From assembly GCA_019925105.1 (NCBI GenBank), contig JAHGAU010000012.1, positions 1,419,857 to 1,483,856 of the forward strand: DNA of 64,000 nt, in the 5' to 3' direction. The stretch's first letter is position 1, and each line of letters opens with the position of its first letter. The stretch comes from Niebla homalea (taxonomy: Eukaryota; Ascomycota; Lecanoromycetes; Lecanorales; Ramalinaceae). A program made the translations under genes and the position numbers. The notes under the pieces are model-generated. The model ran no database searches and had not been told where the DNA came from. It saw only the letters and a program-made list of their open reading frames with translations. Shown here piece by piece: positions 36,760 to 49,020 of this stretch.

Positions 36760-37594
36760 GGGATCATATACACGTACACCCCCAGGATATACATATACGC
36801 CCCCAAATCCCCTGCATGTACACCCCCAAATTCCCTGCATGTACACCCTTTTTTTTGCGGGTATATTTAGTAATTCCGGTAGTATTTCTCAGCATTGCGG
36901 AAGCACTTGGGAGCATTTTGCAGTGCATTAAAGGGAATTTACGTATATTATCCTATATGCTACCACGGCAATAACGGGCACATTATATAGGTATTATAAG
37001 TGGTTCCGGTGGTAATAAGTAGATAGATAATACGCCGAGGACCGCGATGAGAGCAAAAGGACGTTTGGTTGTTGAGAAACAGGTATATGCTGAAGCTACC
37101 TATGTAGATCCACCCACCCTTACCACGTTACTTATACTACGAGTAAGCCGAGTCAAAAGGGCCCGATTGCGACCGTTTCCGGGCCTTTTATCAACAGTTA
37201 CTCTTTCCCTTTTAAGTTTAAGCTTACTCCTAATGGCTTACCGGTAATGGCTTACTCCTGATGGCTCACCGGTGATGGCTCACTCCTAACGGTTGGCTCT
37301 TGGACGACGGGGTGGTTAATTCAGCAATCCACTACCCTTTATCCACGTTTTAATGAAGTCGACTTTACTTTACTCATATTATCAGATAGGGGTGCGTGGT
37401 CCATGGTAATGGTAGGTAATAAGCCTGGCGGACGTTATTTGAAAAAAAGTCTTCCGCTATGCTAAGAAATACTACCGGAATTACTGAATATACCCGCAAA
37501 AAAAAGGGTGTACATGCAGGGAATTTGGGGGTGTACATGCAGGGAAACTGGGGGCGTATATGTATATCGCGGGGGTGTACGTGTATATGATCCC
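36760..37594. mobile_element. hAT-type non-autonomous element, 835 bp, 144-bp terminal inverted repeats
   Basis: It starts GGGATCATATACACGTAC and ends with the reverse complement. The inverted repeats are 36760-36903 and 37451-37594, with a few mismatches. Each carries two copies of CCCTGCATGTACACCCCC-like subterminal repeats. The 8-base duplication TATTATTA lies at 36752-36759 and 37595-37602; because the host frame is restored when one copy is removed, the 8-base size is supported despite low complexity. Eight bases points to hAT. The composition is normal with little RIP, so the insertion is recent or the element escaped RIP. The central 66-codon open frame (37047-37247) has no transposase motif and is probably chance. 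Confidence 0.82.
37223..37292 (+). repeat. 14-bp tandem repeat (five units, alternating) inside hAT element
   Basis: CTTACTCCTAATGG and CTTACCGGTAATGG alternate from 37223 in 14-base steps, giving a 28-base dimer. Confidence 0.85.
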
Positions 37595-38768
37595 TATTAT
37601 TAACCTAAAGGCTTAATTAAATAAGAAGTTCAAGATGTCCGATTTAAATCTATATAGTTAATATTTAAATATAAGTATTACCCGTAATCGATAAAATCGA
37701 ACCTTAACTTTTAATTAAGAAAATTACGTTAAATAGGTCCTTACTTAATTCAATATATATAATAATCCTTTCTTTAAGGGTAACGGTATAATTATCCTTA
37801 TAGACGTAAATATCCGTTTTAAACCAATTAATAAAAAGTATACCGTTTTAAAGTAATTTTAGCTTAAATATTAGTCCGTTATTAGCTGATTTATATATAT
37901 TATAATAAGTATTAAGTTTAATATAATTTATATAATATCGGTAATATTACGTTATACGTTTAACCTTAATAAAGGGCATTAAATAACTATTAAGAAGATC
38001 CTCCGTTATCTCTATAGTATAGCTTCTTTAAAGTTTATTTTTTAAGGCTTTTTAAAGCCCCTTAATAGCTATATAGACTTAAATTATACCGGCGACCCGT
38101 AAATATATCGATTTATTTCCGGGTATACTTTTAATTTAAAAAATATAGTTATTAATTAATCTTTAAAACGTTAACCGATTATAACCTTATTTACTTATAA
38201 GGCCGAGTACGAAGGATAATATAACGTTATTAAAGAGGCGATTTAATTTGAACGGTTACTAACCTAGCTTATTAAAGTCACCTTAAATCCAATAATATTA
38301 CCGGCTTTTAAGGATAAGGATATCGTATAAGATTACGCTCTTCTTACCTGGCCTGAATACGATATTAAGGCCCTTATTCTTATTATAGTAATTTTTTATA
38401 ATAATTAAGGAGTAATTATACTGGTTAAAAACCCTATAAATTACTTAAAAATAAAGCATATATATATTAAATATTACTTTCTCCGGGAGTATATAATTAA
38501 TAAATAGGTGGAGCTTATATATTATTCTACCGGTAATATAATAACGGATGGTTTAATAAAACCGTTATTAAGGGATGCTCTTTAAAAATTCAGAAATTAT
38601 TTAAAACTAGAATAATTATACCTTTAGAGTTTAAGATATACCCCTTACTATTGGAGTTGGGATAAATATACCTATTACTACGGTAATACGGTTCAATAGG
38701 AGCTTTTACTTTTTACTATTTAGGTAATACGGTATTATAGTATTATAAAGCTACTAATTGAGTGGGAG
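37595..38768 (+). pseudogene. Copia-2 segment 4: end of reverse transcriptase and RNase H
   Basis: Reads LNKKFKMSDL (family LxxxFxMxDLG) and ITIKKILRYLYSIASL near 37980 (family VKRILRYLKGT). Next come SGYTF near 38120, YKAEYEG then IKEAI near 38200-38240 (family STTEAEYxAxxxAxKEAxWL), and KIKHIYIKYYFLRE near 38450 (family RTKHIDIRYHFIRE). GNIITDGLIKPL then follows near 38545 (family QxADxxTKPL). The polypurine tract AGTGGGAG ends at 38768. Confidence 0.88.
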
Positions 38769-38906
38769 TATCAGAAGTGTAAAAGGCAGAGACCTCAGTT
38801 AATACCAAAAGGGGACTAGCCTACTTTCTGGACTTCTCATAGATAGATATCGCTCAGCACCTTACATAGTACTCAACTAAGCAAGTTACACCCTACCATT
38901 TCAACA
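38769..38906 (+). repeat. Copia-2 3' LTR, 138 bp, little RIP
   Basis: Begins TATCAGAAGTG after the polypurine tract and ends CATTTCAACA. The end matches the form expected before a GGTTATGAG primer site. It is distinct in sequence from the Copia-1 LTR. Many CpA dinucleotides remain. The flank TTAAG follows; the 5' LTR is not in the window. Confidence 0.75.
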
Positions 38907-40770
38907 TTAAGTTAAACCTTAAGGATATTTATTATTAATTACGGATTAAGTTTAATAATAAATAGAAAACGGTATTCCGTATATATTATGGTTACTTTAA
39001 GTATCTTATTATACCGTTTAAATTAATTAACGCTTTAACGAGCTTTTAAGTTTATATTAATTATATTTTTATTAACTTTATTAATATAATTTATATAGTT
39101 TATTTGAATAATATTTTAAGATTTAATAAGAATCCGGCGGATTATTAACGTTATATTTAATAAGTCTTTAAGTAACCTTATTAGTTTTAACTTTATATTA
39201 ATCTTAAAAGGTATTGATTTAATATTATTTAAATAAAATTTTTAAAGTTTATTATTTTTATTAAAGGGATTTAAATAAATTAAAAACGTATTTAAACGAT
39301 TAAGGACTGGCCTACCTTAAAAACCTACCGGGAAATATAAGTCTTTTTAAGCTTTATAAATTTTTATCCTTATTTTATTAATGAATATTTAAAAATAATT
39401 AAGTTTTTAATTAGTTTATCTAAAGGCAATAAAAAAAGGAAAAAAGCTAATCCGTTAAAATAGATAATACGGTAAATATGGCGTTCCGCCGGCTCCATAA
39501 GATATTTATTAATATATTATTATTTTATTATTTTAATTTAAAACGGGGGGTATGAATAAAAACCGATATATCCAATTTTATTATCGTAAGCATCTTATTT
39601 TAATAGTTTAAAAAAGGTTATTAACGTTTAATTATATATTAATCCAGAAAAATAACTTTTATTAAATAAAATTATAAAACGTATAATTAAGAGCTCCTTA
39701 TTATTATTATAACGTTTAAGTAATAACAATATTATTTAAAAAAAAAGCCTTAAAACTATTTAAGTATAAACGGATTATATTAACCTCCGGGGGTTTATAA
39801 AATAATTAACGTTAAGCTTACGTTAAGTTAAATAAGCTTTAAAACTTATTAATTATAACTTTAAAGTATTTTATTATTAAGGTAAAATAAATCCTATTAA
39901 TTTTTTATTAAAATATTTAAATTATAAAGGAGTCTTATTTTTTAATATTACTTTATTATTTACCTTATAGAATAAGTTCGTACTTTAATCCGATAAGTTA
40001 GCGGAGCGTTAATAAACGGTAACTATTAATTATTATTCACTTTAAGAAATATTTAAGTTATTATCCTATAGAAAGAATTTTAATAATTACTTAAAAAGCC
40101 TTATAAGGAATTTAGGTTAATTAAGTTATTTATTAAGGATTTATAGGTTAACGATACGTTTATATATAAGATTAAGGACGATAATATAACGTTAACGTAT
40201 TCTTATTAAAATTATAATAATACTTAAAGACTTAATTTAAATAACCTTATTACCTATAAAGGCTATATATATATCCCCCGCGATAAAGCGATTAAAGAAA
40301 AGCTGATTAATAAGTATTATAATAATTTATTAACGGGCTACTTTAAAGTTAAGAAAACGTATAAGCTTTTCGCCTATAAATATTATTAGAACGGTTTAAA
40401 AGCTTAAGTTAATAATTATATTAAAACGTATAATACTTATTAAAGGATTAAAATACTACGTTACTATTTTTACGGTAAACTTACTTTATTCTTTTAATTA
40501 ATTATACCTTAAAAAAAACTTAATATAAACTTTATTATTAACTTACCCGTAAATAAGATTAAAAATAATATTTATAACTTGATTTTAATAATCGTAAATA
40601 AATATATAAAGATATATAAATACCTTTTTATTATAAAATAAATTAATATTATTACGTTAACGGATTTTTTCTTTAAAAAAATCGTATTATTATATAATAT
40701 ATCGGTTAAAATCGTAATTAATTAAAAGTCTTTATTTATTAATAAATTTTAAGGATCGGTATATTATTAT
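38907..40770 (+). pseudogene. Ty3/Gypsy pol relic: reverse transcriptase, RNase H and integrase part
   Basis: Starts KLNLKDIYY (family FTKLDLKxAYxxIRI) right at the Copia-2 end. Then come WKTVFRI-type and YFKYLIIPFKLINAL sequence (family YGxFEYxVMPFGLxNAP), IVYLNNILRF at 39094-39123 (family YLDDILIFS), and IKDWPTLKTYREIQVFLSF near 39300-39360 (with the IQ read through a RIP stop). The integrase zinc-binding region at 40255-40460 reads GYIYIPRDKAIKEKLIN then GYFKVKKTYKLF (family HxxxxxGHxGxxKTxxLI, CxxCxxxK). The catalytic core follows with INFIINLPVNK near 40530. The domain order RT, RNase H, integrase is that of Gypsy. It is cut at 40770 by the right giant element. The 5' part lies on the far side of Copia-2, outside the window. 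Confidence 0.9.
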
Positions 40771-41060
40771 TTAAAGCGTGTTCTTGGTGAGATCCTTGCC
40801 GGAAACGGTTATATCCCGTGCTGTTTTAGGCCGCAAGTTCACTTTTACCTGTATTTATCCTTATTATCGAAAAGCATCTTAATTAAGATCCATACGCCCT
40901 TTATATTATTTATACTTATTATTAATAATATATCCCATAAAAACTAAAACCTAATAATATAAGAGAACTTACTTATTACCGAAATCCAATAATACCCTCC
41001 TTTATTTTTACCCCTACTTTAAGCGTTTATTAATTAATGGTATTTAAGTAGGTATAAATC
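40771..41060 (+). other. 5' terminal, RIP-poor segment of right element
   Basis: Starts TTAAAGCGTGTTCTTGGTG and matches 26326-26040 in inverted orientation with few changes over the first 100 bases. It is followed by the captain relic. It probably holds the element end and the untranslated leader of the captain. Confidence 0.5.
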
Positions 41061-41169
41061 CAGGTTTAAAGCCGTAACTCTTCTATCTTTTTATACTTTA
41101 ATCCCTTCTTAAAGTTATTTCGTTAATATTTTTTAATATTTATACTTTTTTTCCTTTTTATTCTTATAG

Positions 41170-43110
41170 TATGTTTTTGAGGATTAAAAAAGCTATTATA
41201 TTTAAAGACTTTAAGTTTAAATAATAATATTTTAATAGTTTTTATTAAGAAGCTTAATAGCGGTTATATAAAAAGTTATATAAAATAAATACTTAAAAAG
41301 CGATTAATTATATAAAGAATATATAAATAGAATTCTATAAGAAAATAAAGCTAAGTAATAATTATTAAATACTTTTATAAAGCGATATTATTCGTTATAT
41401 AACCTTTCTTAAATAATTAAAGATAAATTATTTAATATTTTATATAGATTCTATTATAATTTATTAATATAGCTTAAGTTAATTTTATATTATATATAAC
41501 GGAAGTTATAAATTGAATAAGATTATTTTAAAATAAATAATTAAGGTTAAAGATAAAAGATTAAGTTATTTTAATAAAAATATAATTAATATAACTTATA
41601 ATTTATCGGAGATTACTTAAAATAAAAATATAATCTTAGCGATATATTACTTAATTAACCGCTCCTTAATATTAATAATTTTAGTTAACTTTTATATTAT
41701 TATTAAGTTACGGATCCTATTAAGTATCCGGATAAATAATAGCGGGTTTAAGTAATTATACTTATTTTCTTTACCGGCTTTACCGGTTCTTAATTTACGG
41801 CGTTTCTATTAATTATTGATAAAAATTTTAATTTATTTATAACCTAAGATAAAACGGAAGGAAAAAGAATATTTATCCTTAAAGTTAAATTAAGTAAAGT
41901 TAAAAATAATAAGCGACCGTAAATTAATCGATATTAATAAAAGTAATTTTATATTAATCTTAAATTTAATAAAAAATATATTTTCTTTATTAATAACTCG
42001 CTTTTTTATTATATAATTTTATATATAATTTACTTTATTTATAACGATTACACTTTTATATATAAAGATATAACTTTTTTTAAAATAATAAATATAATAA
42101 TCCTTCTTAATTTACGTTTATAACAAATATTATAAAAAGAAAATATTAAGAAAGAACCCATTTTTAAGCGTTTATTATAAATTATAAAAAACGTTTATTA
42201 AAGTTTATTTTATAATATTTTTAATATTTAATTTAAACAGCTTAAAAAATTAATTGGCTTTAATAATAAAATTATTATATATTATTTTTATAAAGTAATA
42301 AAGAACGTTATTAATAATAAATATAATATTTAATTATATTAATAAGTAATTATTAACCCTTTAAATAATCCTTTTAATATTAAGCCCGTTTATAACCTTA
42401 TACTTAACTATAAGAATAATAAATTATTCTATAAGAATTATTTCTCCCATTTTATCCGATTTAATATTAAGGTAACTTATTTAAATATATTATCTTATAT
42501 AAATAATATTTTAATAATTAATTTAATAAGTTTTACCCTAGATCCTCGCCGTTTTATACGTTTAACCGTTAAGTAAGTTTAAATAATTAATTAAGACCTA
42601 TACGTAATAAAGTTATATAATAAGAAAGACCGCTTTAAAAAGCTTACCGATAAATTTAATTCGTTAACTTATTAAAAATATATTATTATTAAGAAATAGC
42701 TTAATAATTTAAAAGTTAATAAATATTAATCTTATAAGTTATAACTTTAAAAAGAATATAACGTTTACGCCCTTACGTAAGATCTTTTAAAGTAATAAAA
42801 GTTAAATATAAAGGTCCGGGATCTTATTTAAACGGTAATCCTTAAGACTTATTTATTTCCCGTCCGATTACGGCTTATAAGTATATTTATTAATAATCCT
42901 TATTATCCGTAAGTAATCCTTAATAATCTAGTCCTTTTATATAACTTAAAAGAAGGCTTTTATTATTAACGTTATTTAATAAATAATTTATTAATAAATA
43001 AAAAATCGTTTTCTTCCGATTTTAACGTTAACTTTAATTTTTATAAAGATATAAAGTATAACGTTTTTAAGCCGTAAGTTAATTAAAGTAAAACTTTAAA
43101 TAAGTTACGT
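41170..43110 (+). pseudogene. DUF3435 tyrosine recombinase (Starship captain type) relic, right copy
   Basis: Inverted partner of the left captain. The motif order is the same: KQLKKLIGFNNK (42234-42270), FYKNYFSHFIRFNIKV (about 42430-42475), then DPRRFIRLT at 42541-42567, which is closer to the family's DPRRPxxLT motif than the left copy. A basic region follows (KKDRFKKLTDKFNSL, then KKxLNNLKVNK) and an SSDF acidic tail near 43010. The two copies complement each other, because RIP hit different bases. Stops are TAA/TAG in glutamine-like positions. The region 41170-42230 corresponds to the poorly preserved N-terminal half. No functional protein is possible. Confidence 0.72.
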
Positions 43111-44350
43111 TATTATTAATACCCTTAATAATATTTATATTACCTTAATAATATTAAGATACCCAGAAAAGCTTATTTAATTTATTTAACGAATAAATTT
43201 ACTTTATAACGGTATATTAAGCGGTATTATCCCTTTTAAAAAGGCTTTAATTACCTTTTTTTACGTATTAATTACGTTACCTTAATCCTTAATAACGAAA
43301 TACTCCTAAAAAATTACGCAGTAAAAATTTATAATATAAAGATATAAATATTTATTGCGGTAGAAATTTATCCTTTATTTTTATTTTAATAATTATAAGG
43401 ATTTATCTATATAACCTTTTTCTGATTAACGCTTATATACTTTAAAGTATCCTTCTTAAAATCTATATAAAATAGTATAATTAATAAGGGATAAGATAGG
43501 TTTTAGATTACTACGATTAATACTGCTTTTATTTTAATAATATTTTAATTTTATATAATTTCTATTAAAAAAAACGGTTATAAATCCTTCTTAAAAAAGC
43601 GATAAATATAATATTTCCCGTTCCGTCATATAATTAATATTACGTTAACCCTATAAAGCCGTATTAATCTATCTGCTTTTTTTATTAAGTTTGCCTTTCT
43701 CCTATTAAATTACTAGGCTTTACGGCGGGTTATTATCGACGTATTATTAAAGTTATTAAGTATTTTAACTTTAAAGTTATTAAGTTTTCTGGTTTTACTT
43801 TTATTAAGAATTAATAAATATATTCTTATTAATTAATATACCTATTTATTAATATTAAAAATATTATATAGTATCTTTACTTTAAAAAGGTCTTTTTATT
43901 CTTTATATTAAATAACTTAAATAAGCGGTAATAAAGCTTATATAATACCTTATTAAAGTAAAATAACTTAAAAGACTTTAATTCTCTTTAATATAAATAA
44001 ATTTCTTATTAATCTATAATAAATAATCTTATTATAAAAAAGTAAACGGATTAATTTATTAGCTGACTTCTTATAAAAGTAAGGTTAAATCTTTAACGTT
44101 TATATATTATTTAAAAAAAAAAATTTTTAAATTTATATTTTCTGTGGGTTTAAGCTGAAAATCTTATAATACGTTAAGATTACCTAGCGTAAAGCTATTA
44201 CGATAACTATAGGTATTTAACTTTTTATAGTTTAAAATCTTAAAGTCTTAAGGGGAAATAAGTTATTTTTGGATTTTTATTTTCTTTCTAAATATAAATT
44301 AAAGGCATCCTTATTTTATCCTTTTTTTAAGGTTAACTTACGTATAAACG
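43110..44350. other. Interval between right captain and repeat-gene relics
   Basis: Alignable to 23990-22900 only as far as about 43720; beyond that the arms differ. It probably holds the convergent 3' ends of both genes. No separate gene recognised. Confidence 0.4.
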
Positions 44351-45376
44351 GTTTTGGGTCCTAAAGATTACTATTATTAAGGAATAGCTATAAATTAAAA
44401 TACATTTACGTAAAAAGATTTCTTTTTATAGTTCCTTTTTTTAAAGTTTAAACGTATTATATAATAAATTTCGATTCTTAAGATATTATAATATAATTAT
44501 TAATATCTTATAGGATATATTATTTAAAGGCTAAATAACGGTCGGTTTTCTTATATAATAAAGGATTAATTAAATTTAATAAGTCTTCGTCCGTATTATT
44601 AACTTTGAATATAATATATATTATTCCTTTATAATTCTATTTTATTAACTTATATTATTTTTTACCGTTTACATATTTATATTACTTATTAAGTCGGTTT
44701 ATAAAATTAATTATATCTTTAACGTAGTTTAAATTCTAGTTATTAATACTTTTTATACGGTATAAAACGTAATTTTTATTTCCATATTATATTATCGCTT
44801 TTATTCCTAAGTTAGTTTTCTATTTAATAATATATTTAAGGGATATAGGATCTTTATTTTTATCCTTAATTTATTAAGCGTTAACGTACGATATTAAATT
44901 AATAGTTTTATTTTTAAATTTATTAAATTATATAATTTTTTTATTAATTAGAGCGGTATAAGCTTATTACGATTATTACGATTATTACGGGATATATCGG
45001 GTATATTATTATTAATCGATACTCCCTTTTTCTTTACCGTATTAAAAACCCGTTTACGTACCGGCTCCTTAACTCCTTTATTCTTTAGATTATATCCTTT
45101 TTAATTATCGTTTTAAGTTTTATTCTTATCGTTTTAATCCTAATTATCATTATACTTATTTCCGTTAATATATTATTTAAATTAATCCTTTCCTTAATCG
45201 TTATTATTATATTAATAGTTATTATTAACTCCTTAATTATTATTATTTTTTCGATTATTCCTTTAATCTTAAATATTAAAAAGAATCGTTATATATCTTT
45301 AATTATTACTTTAATTTTAATTAATAAAAAAGGGTGTTTTACCTCTTAGGTTATTTAGCTTAATTTAACCGGTAAA

Positions 45377-45890
45377 GGAAGGTGGTTTACGTTTATAGTC
45401 TTCTTAATTTTAATCCTTAAAGGAAAACGGTTTACGTTTATAATCTTCTTAATTTTAATCTTTAAAGAAAAGCGTTTTATTTTTTTGGTCGTTTCGCTAA
45501 TTTACCTTAATTTAACTGGTAGAGGAATGTCACGGTGTGAGGACTGCGATGCTGATAGCCAAGAGCCCAGTCAGTGCGCTAGGCCCAATCGAGCCTAGCG
45601 CATGCCCTCCGCACACTTGCATGCATGCATACTGTACCATAGATTTCTCTTCATAGTTGAAATTCAGTCATATTCACCCTTACCCTTACTGAGTCCCTGA
45701 CAAGGAAGGCGGTTTACGTTTATGATCTCTTTGATTTTAATTATTAAAGGAAGGCGTTTTACGTTTATAATCTCCCTAATTTTAATCGTTAAAGAAAGGC
45801 GTTTTACGTTTATAGTTTCTTTAATTTTAATCGTTAAAGAAAAGCGTTTTACTTTTTTAATTATTTCGTTGGTTTATATTTTAATTCCCG
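45377..45890 (-). repeat. 45-bp minisatellite split by a solo LTR
   Basis: Units begin at 45377, 45422 and 45467 on the left of the LTR and at 45704, 45749, 45794 and 45839 on the right, all 45 bases apart. In the minus-strand frame each codes 15 hydrophilic residues. A plus-strand open frame over the right block gives a hydrophobic peptide and is a by-product of the repeat. Confidence 0.88.
45528..45702. mobile_element. Solo LTR, 175 bp, with 5-bp target duplication AGGAA
   Basis: The segment begins TGTCACGG and ends CCCTGACA, giving TGTCA/TGACA inverted ends. It is flanked by AGGAA at 45523-45527 and 45703-45707. The empty site can be read from the other minisatellite units. The composition is normal, with many CpA/TpG and no sign of RIP. 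It contains a perfect 10-base inverted repeat TGCGCTAGGC (45575-45584 and 45593-45602). It is unrelated to the three LTRs in the spacer. Confidence 0.85.
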
Positions 45891-46189
45891 TTTTAATTTT
45901 AAGTTATACTAAGGTAAGTCTTTACCGGTAAATGTTTTTTTTAAGTAATACTTTCTTATTTATTATAACCGGAAATAATAAATAATAACCTTTAAATTTT
46001 TTTACGTAATTTATAAAAAACGGAAAAGTTAACTTAATATACTTAAATTTATTAATAATCGGAAGATAACTTAAAAGAAAAGGGGGTTTTATTTATAATT
46101 ATATATATAACATTCTATAAATAAAAAGGTCTATATATATATATAATAAGGAAATTCTTATATTAATATAATAATTTATCTCCTTATAT

Positions 46190-49020
46190 TAATACTTTAT
46201 AAATTCCCGTTATTCCGAGAGTATATTAAATAATAATATAAGCGTAAAATTAATATTTAATAATAAGTTATTTACTATTATTTATATTATTATTTATATT
46301 TACTTTTAAGGTTTCCGATATTATATTTTCTCGGAATAATTTAATATGCTTATACCTTTCTTCTTAAAGTTATAATTTAAATTTTTTAGTAAACTTCTAT
46401 TATAACGTAAATTTTATTTATAAATCGATCGATAAAGGATAATTAATATTATATTATCCAAAAGAAAAAGATTATAATATAATTAATATTATTCCCTACG
46501 ACTTATAATTATAAAATACAATAACGTACCCGTTTTTAATACTTTTTATAATTAACCTATTAACTCCGTTACTCTTATATAGTAATTAATACTACCCGTA
46601 AGAAATATAATATAAGGGTAAATTAAATTATACCTTTACGGATATATTATTAAATACGCTTTTTTCTTTAATAATAACCGTAAAAACTTCTTTAAAAGTA
46701 AGCTTTTATAATATTTCTTTACCTTAACTTAACTTGGTTATTATTGACGTATACGGAAAATTATATGCTTTTACCCTTTTTTATTATACTTATTAATTAA
46801 CCTTTTTAATATAAATATACCAGGCGAAAAATCAATAAATTTTTAATTTATTATTCTTATAAGTTAAAATAAAAGTTTAATAAAATAATAACTTAACCCA
46901 ACATAAATAATTAATATTCCGTTTAAAATAATTATTATAATTTTTTTTTATTAATTTTATTATATTAACTTTCTGCTTTTTATTATTTTCTTAACTTTAA
47001 ATTATATAAACGGAATAAATATTAAATCTTTAATTATAAGAATTAATATCTTTAAGTAAAAGTTAATTATTACGGCTATAATAACTTCCGTTAACTTTAT
47101 AAAATATAACTTAAATTCAACTTTAAATACTAACTTTTATTAAAGTTTCTTAAAGGGATCCTTAACGATAACGTTAAAGATTACGAGCTCGTTAAGTAAT
47201 AATAATATATAATTAATTACTTATTAAAAGAGCCTTTTATTAATTAATAATATTAATAATTTATCCTTAATTAAAAATAAAGCGAATATAATATTAAATA
47301 GGGTTTCCGGTTTATCTTAAGTAGTTAATCTATTAATAATATTTTTTATAAGGAATATAAACGGATTACATTATTTTAATTTAATTATCGTAAATATAAT
47401 TACGTTAATAATAGCGTTATTTATAAGTTAAAACTTTTTTAATTAAGTTTATTATTCTTTAAATAATTATAAATAAATATTAATTAAAATTATAATTTAA
47501 GATTAACTTTATTAAACGTCTAAATACTTTTTATAATTTTATTCTTTCTTAAAGGTTTTTTTATTTGAAATTTTAAGCGTACGGTATAACTTTTACGTCC
47601 GGTACCTTTTTAAGTTAAGCCCCCGTTTCAGAAGACCCTTTATTAATTAAAAGTAACCCCCTTAATTAACCTATTTTAAAGGCGATATTTCTTAAAAAGA
47701 ACGAAAGATCGTATTTATTTAATATAATAAGATATTATATATAATATAATAATCCGCTTAATTCAATTTATAATATATATTTATTTAATATTTATCCGCG
47801 TAAAATTAAGGGAAAAGCTATAAGGAAGTAAGTTTACTTAGTTCCGTTAGATATTATAAATTAAACTTAAAAAAAATACGTTAAACTTTTATAACAGATT
47901 AATATTATTAATTATCCATATTATACCTCCTTTATATAAGGAATTATAAGTCGATTTATTATTAAGAATTAAAATAACGGAATAAAATAATTATAAGCCT
48001 TAAATTCAAGGTTATTAAATATCTTATATATAGATTTAAGTATAATTAAGTATTATTAACTTTTTTTTATTTATTAATCGATTAAGCGTTAAATAAAATC
48101 TTAATATTCTTTATAATAATAGACTTATTATATACGTAACGTATTAAATAATATTGGATCTTTATTACGTTTGATTTATAATCCCTTATTACTTTTATAA
48201 AATTAATAATATTTTTTTTTACCTTTAAATTAAAGGTTTATTCAGAATAAAATTAAATATATATATTCTTAACCTTTACCGCGCTTATTAATTTAAAGTT
48301 AAATATAATTAGTTTATATTTAATCGTTTTATTTAGCTTTTTTATATTATTTATTATAAGGATATATAATAATCTTAATAATTTAAGGCCGTTAAAATTA
48401 TTTAATTAAAAGGCTAAAAATAATATCTTAATTAAGGCCGATTTTTCACGTTTAAGTCTAGTAGAATTATAAATACCCCGGTTTTATAAATTTATATCCT
48501 TTAATAATATAATAAAACCTTTAAGGATTCTTAATATTAAATAATTTTTATTAATTATTATTATATTTATAAAGCTTAACTATATTATATATAAGTTTTT
48601 ATAAAGTTCGGTAATAAGGTTTTTTATTATACTTATTTTTTTAATATCGGGAGGATTAATAAAGTTAAAGTATTTTATTTAAGTAATCGATTTCTATAAA
48701 TATTAAGATCTTAACTTAAAAAAGGTTACGGTAATATTAATAATCTCCTTTTTCTTTACCGTTTATATCTCGATTATATCGGTAAACTTTAATAATATCT
48801 TATAGTAAAACTTTTAAGAGGAACGTACTTTTAAGGATAGGCTCTAAAGTATAAAGGAAAAAATACGGATGTTTATTCCGATTTATTCTTAATGGATTTT
48901 AATAGCCTTTTTAATAATCTTTTTAAAGCGGTTTAAGTTAGGTGAAAATAAAACGGTAAAAATAACTTTTTACGATTTAATAATAAATTATTAACTCTTT
49001 TTCTTTTTTATAGAAAAAGC
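46190..49020 (-). pseudogene. Unrecognised cargo gene X, right copy
   Basis: Reverse-complement partner of 18120-20950, more heavily mutated. Anchors: the GGATCCTTAACGATAACG stretch near 47155 pairs with 20020-20035, and TTACCTTAACTTAAC near 46725 pairs with 20450. It adds no domain information, but the shared frame supports a real gene in the ancestral element. Confidence 0.42.

Larger units (their letters stand above)
44350..45950 (-). pseudogene. Relic of N/Q-rich tandem-repeat protein, right paralogue of the 21-23 kb gene
   Basis: The minus-strand frame starts in a 45-base minisatellite coding a hydrophilic 15-residue unit (FKDQNQEDYKRKPPS type). An asparagine/glutamine-rich stretch follows (45300-45050, for example YNNNDQGKDQF), then GVKEPVRKRVFNTVKKKGV near 45050. 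After that come blocks that align with the left copy: INFINRLNK, DLLNLINP, SQESKF and VQTLKKG, ending near 44350. In the aligned part the two copies differ far more than RIP transitions can explain, so they are old paralogues or alleles, while the N-terminal repeats are completely different. A solo LTR interrupts the repeats at 45528. Function unknown. Confidence 0.58.

Noticed and set aside
37047..37247. 66-codon open frame in the hAT-type element
   Set aside because: No transposase motif, leucine/serine-rich end, and it ends inside the 14-bp tandem repeat; a chance frame in a non-autonomous element.
36752..37602. Tc1/mariner element with TA duplication
   Set aside because: TA also flanks the ends, but restoring the Copia-2 frame requires removing 8 bases of duplication, which fits hAT.
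45722..45931. 69-codon hydrophobic plus-strand open frame
   Set aside because: By-product of the 45-bp minisatellite; the minus-strand frame gives hydrophilic repeats and continues into blocks shared with the left copy.
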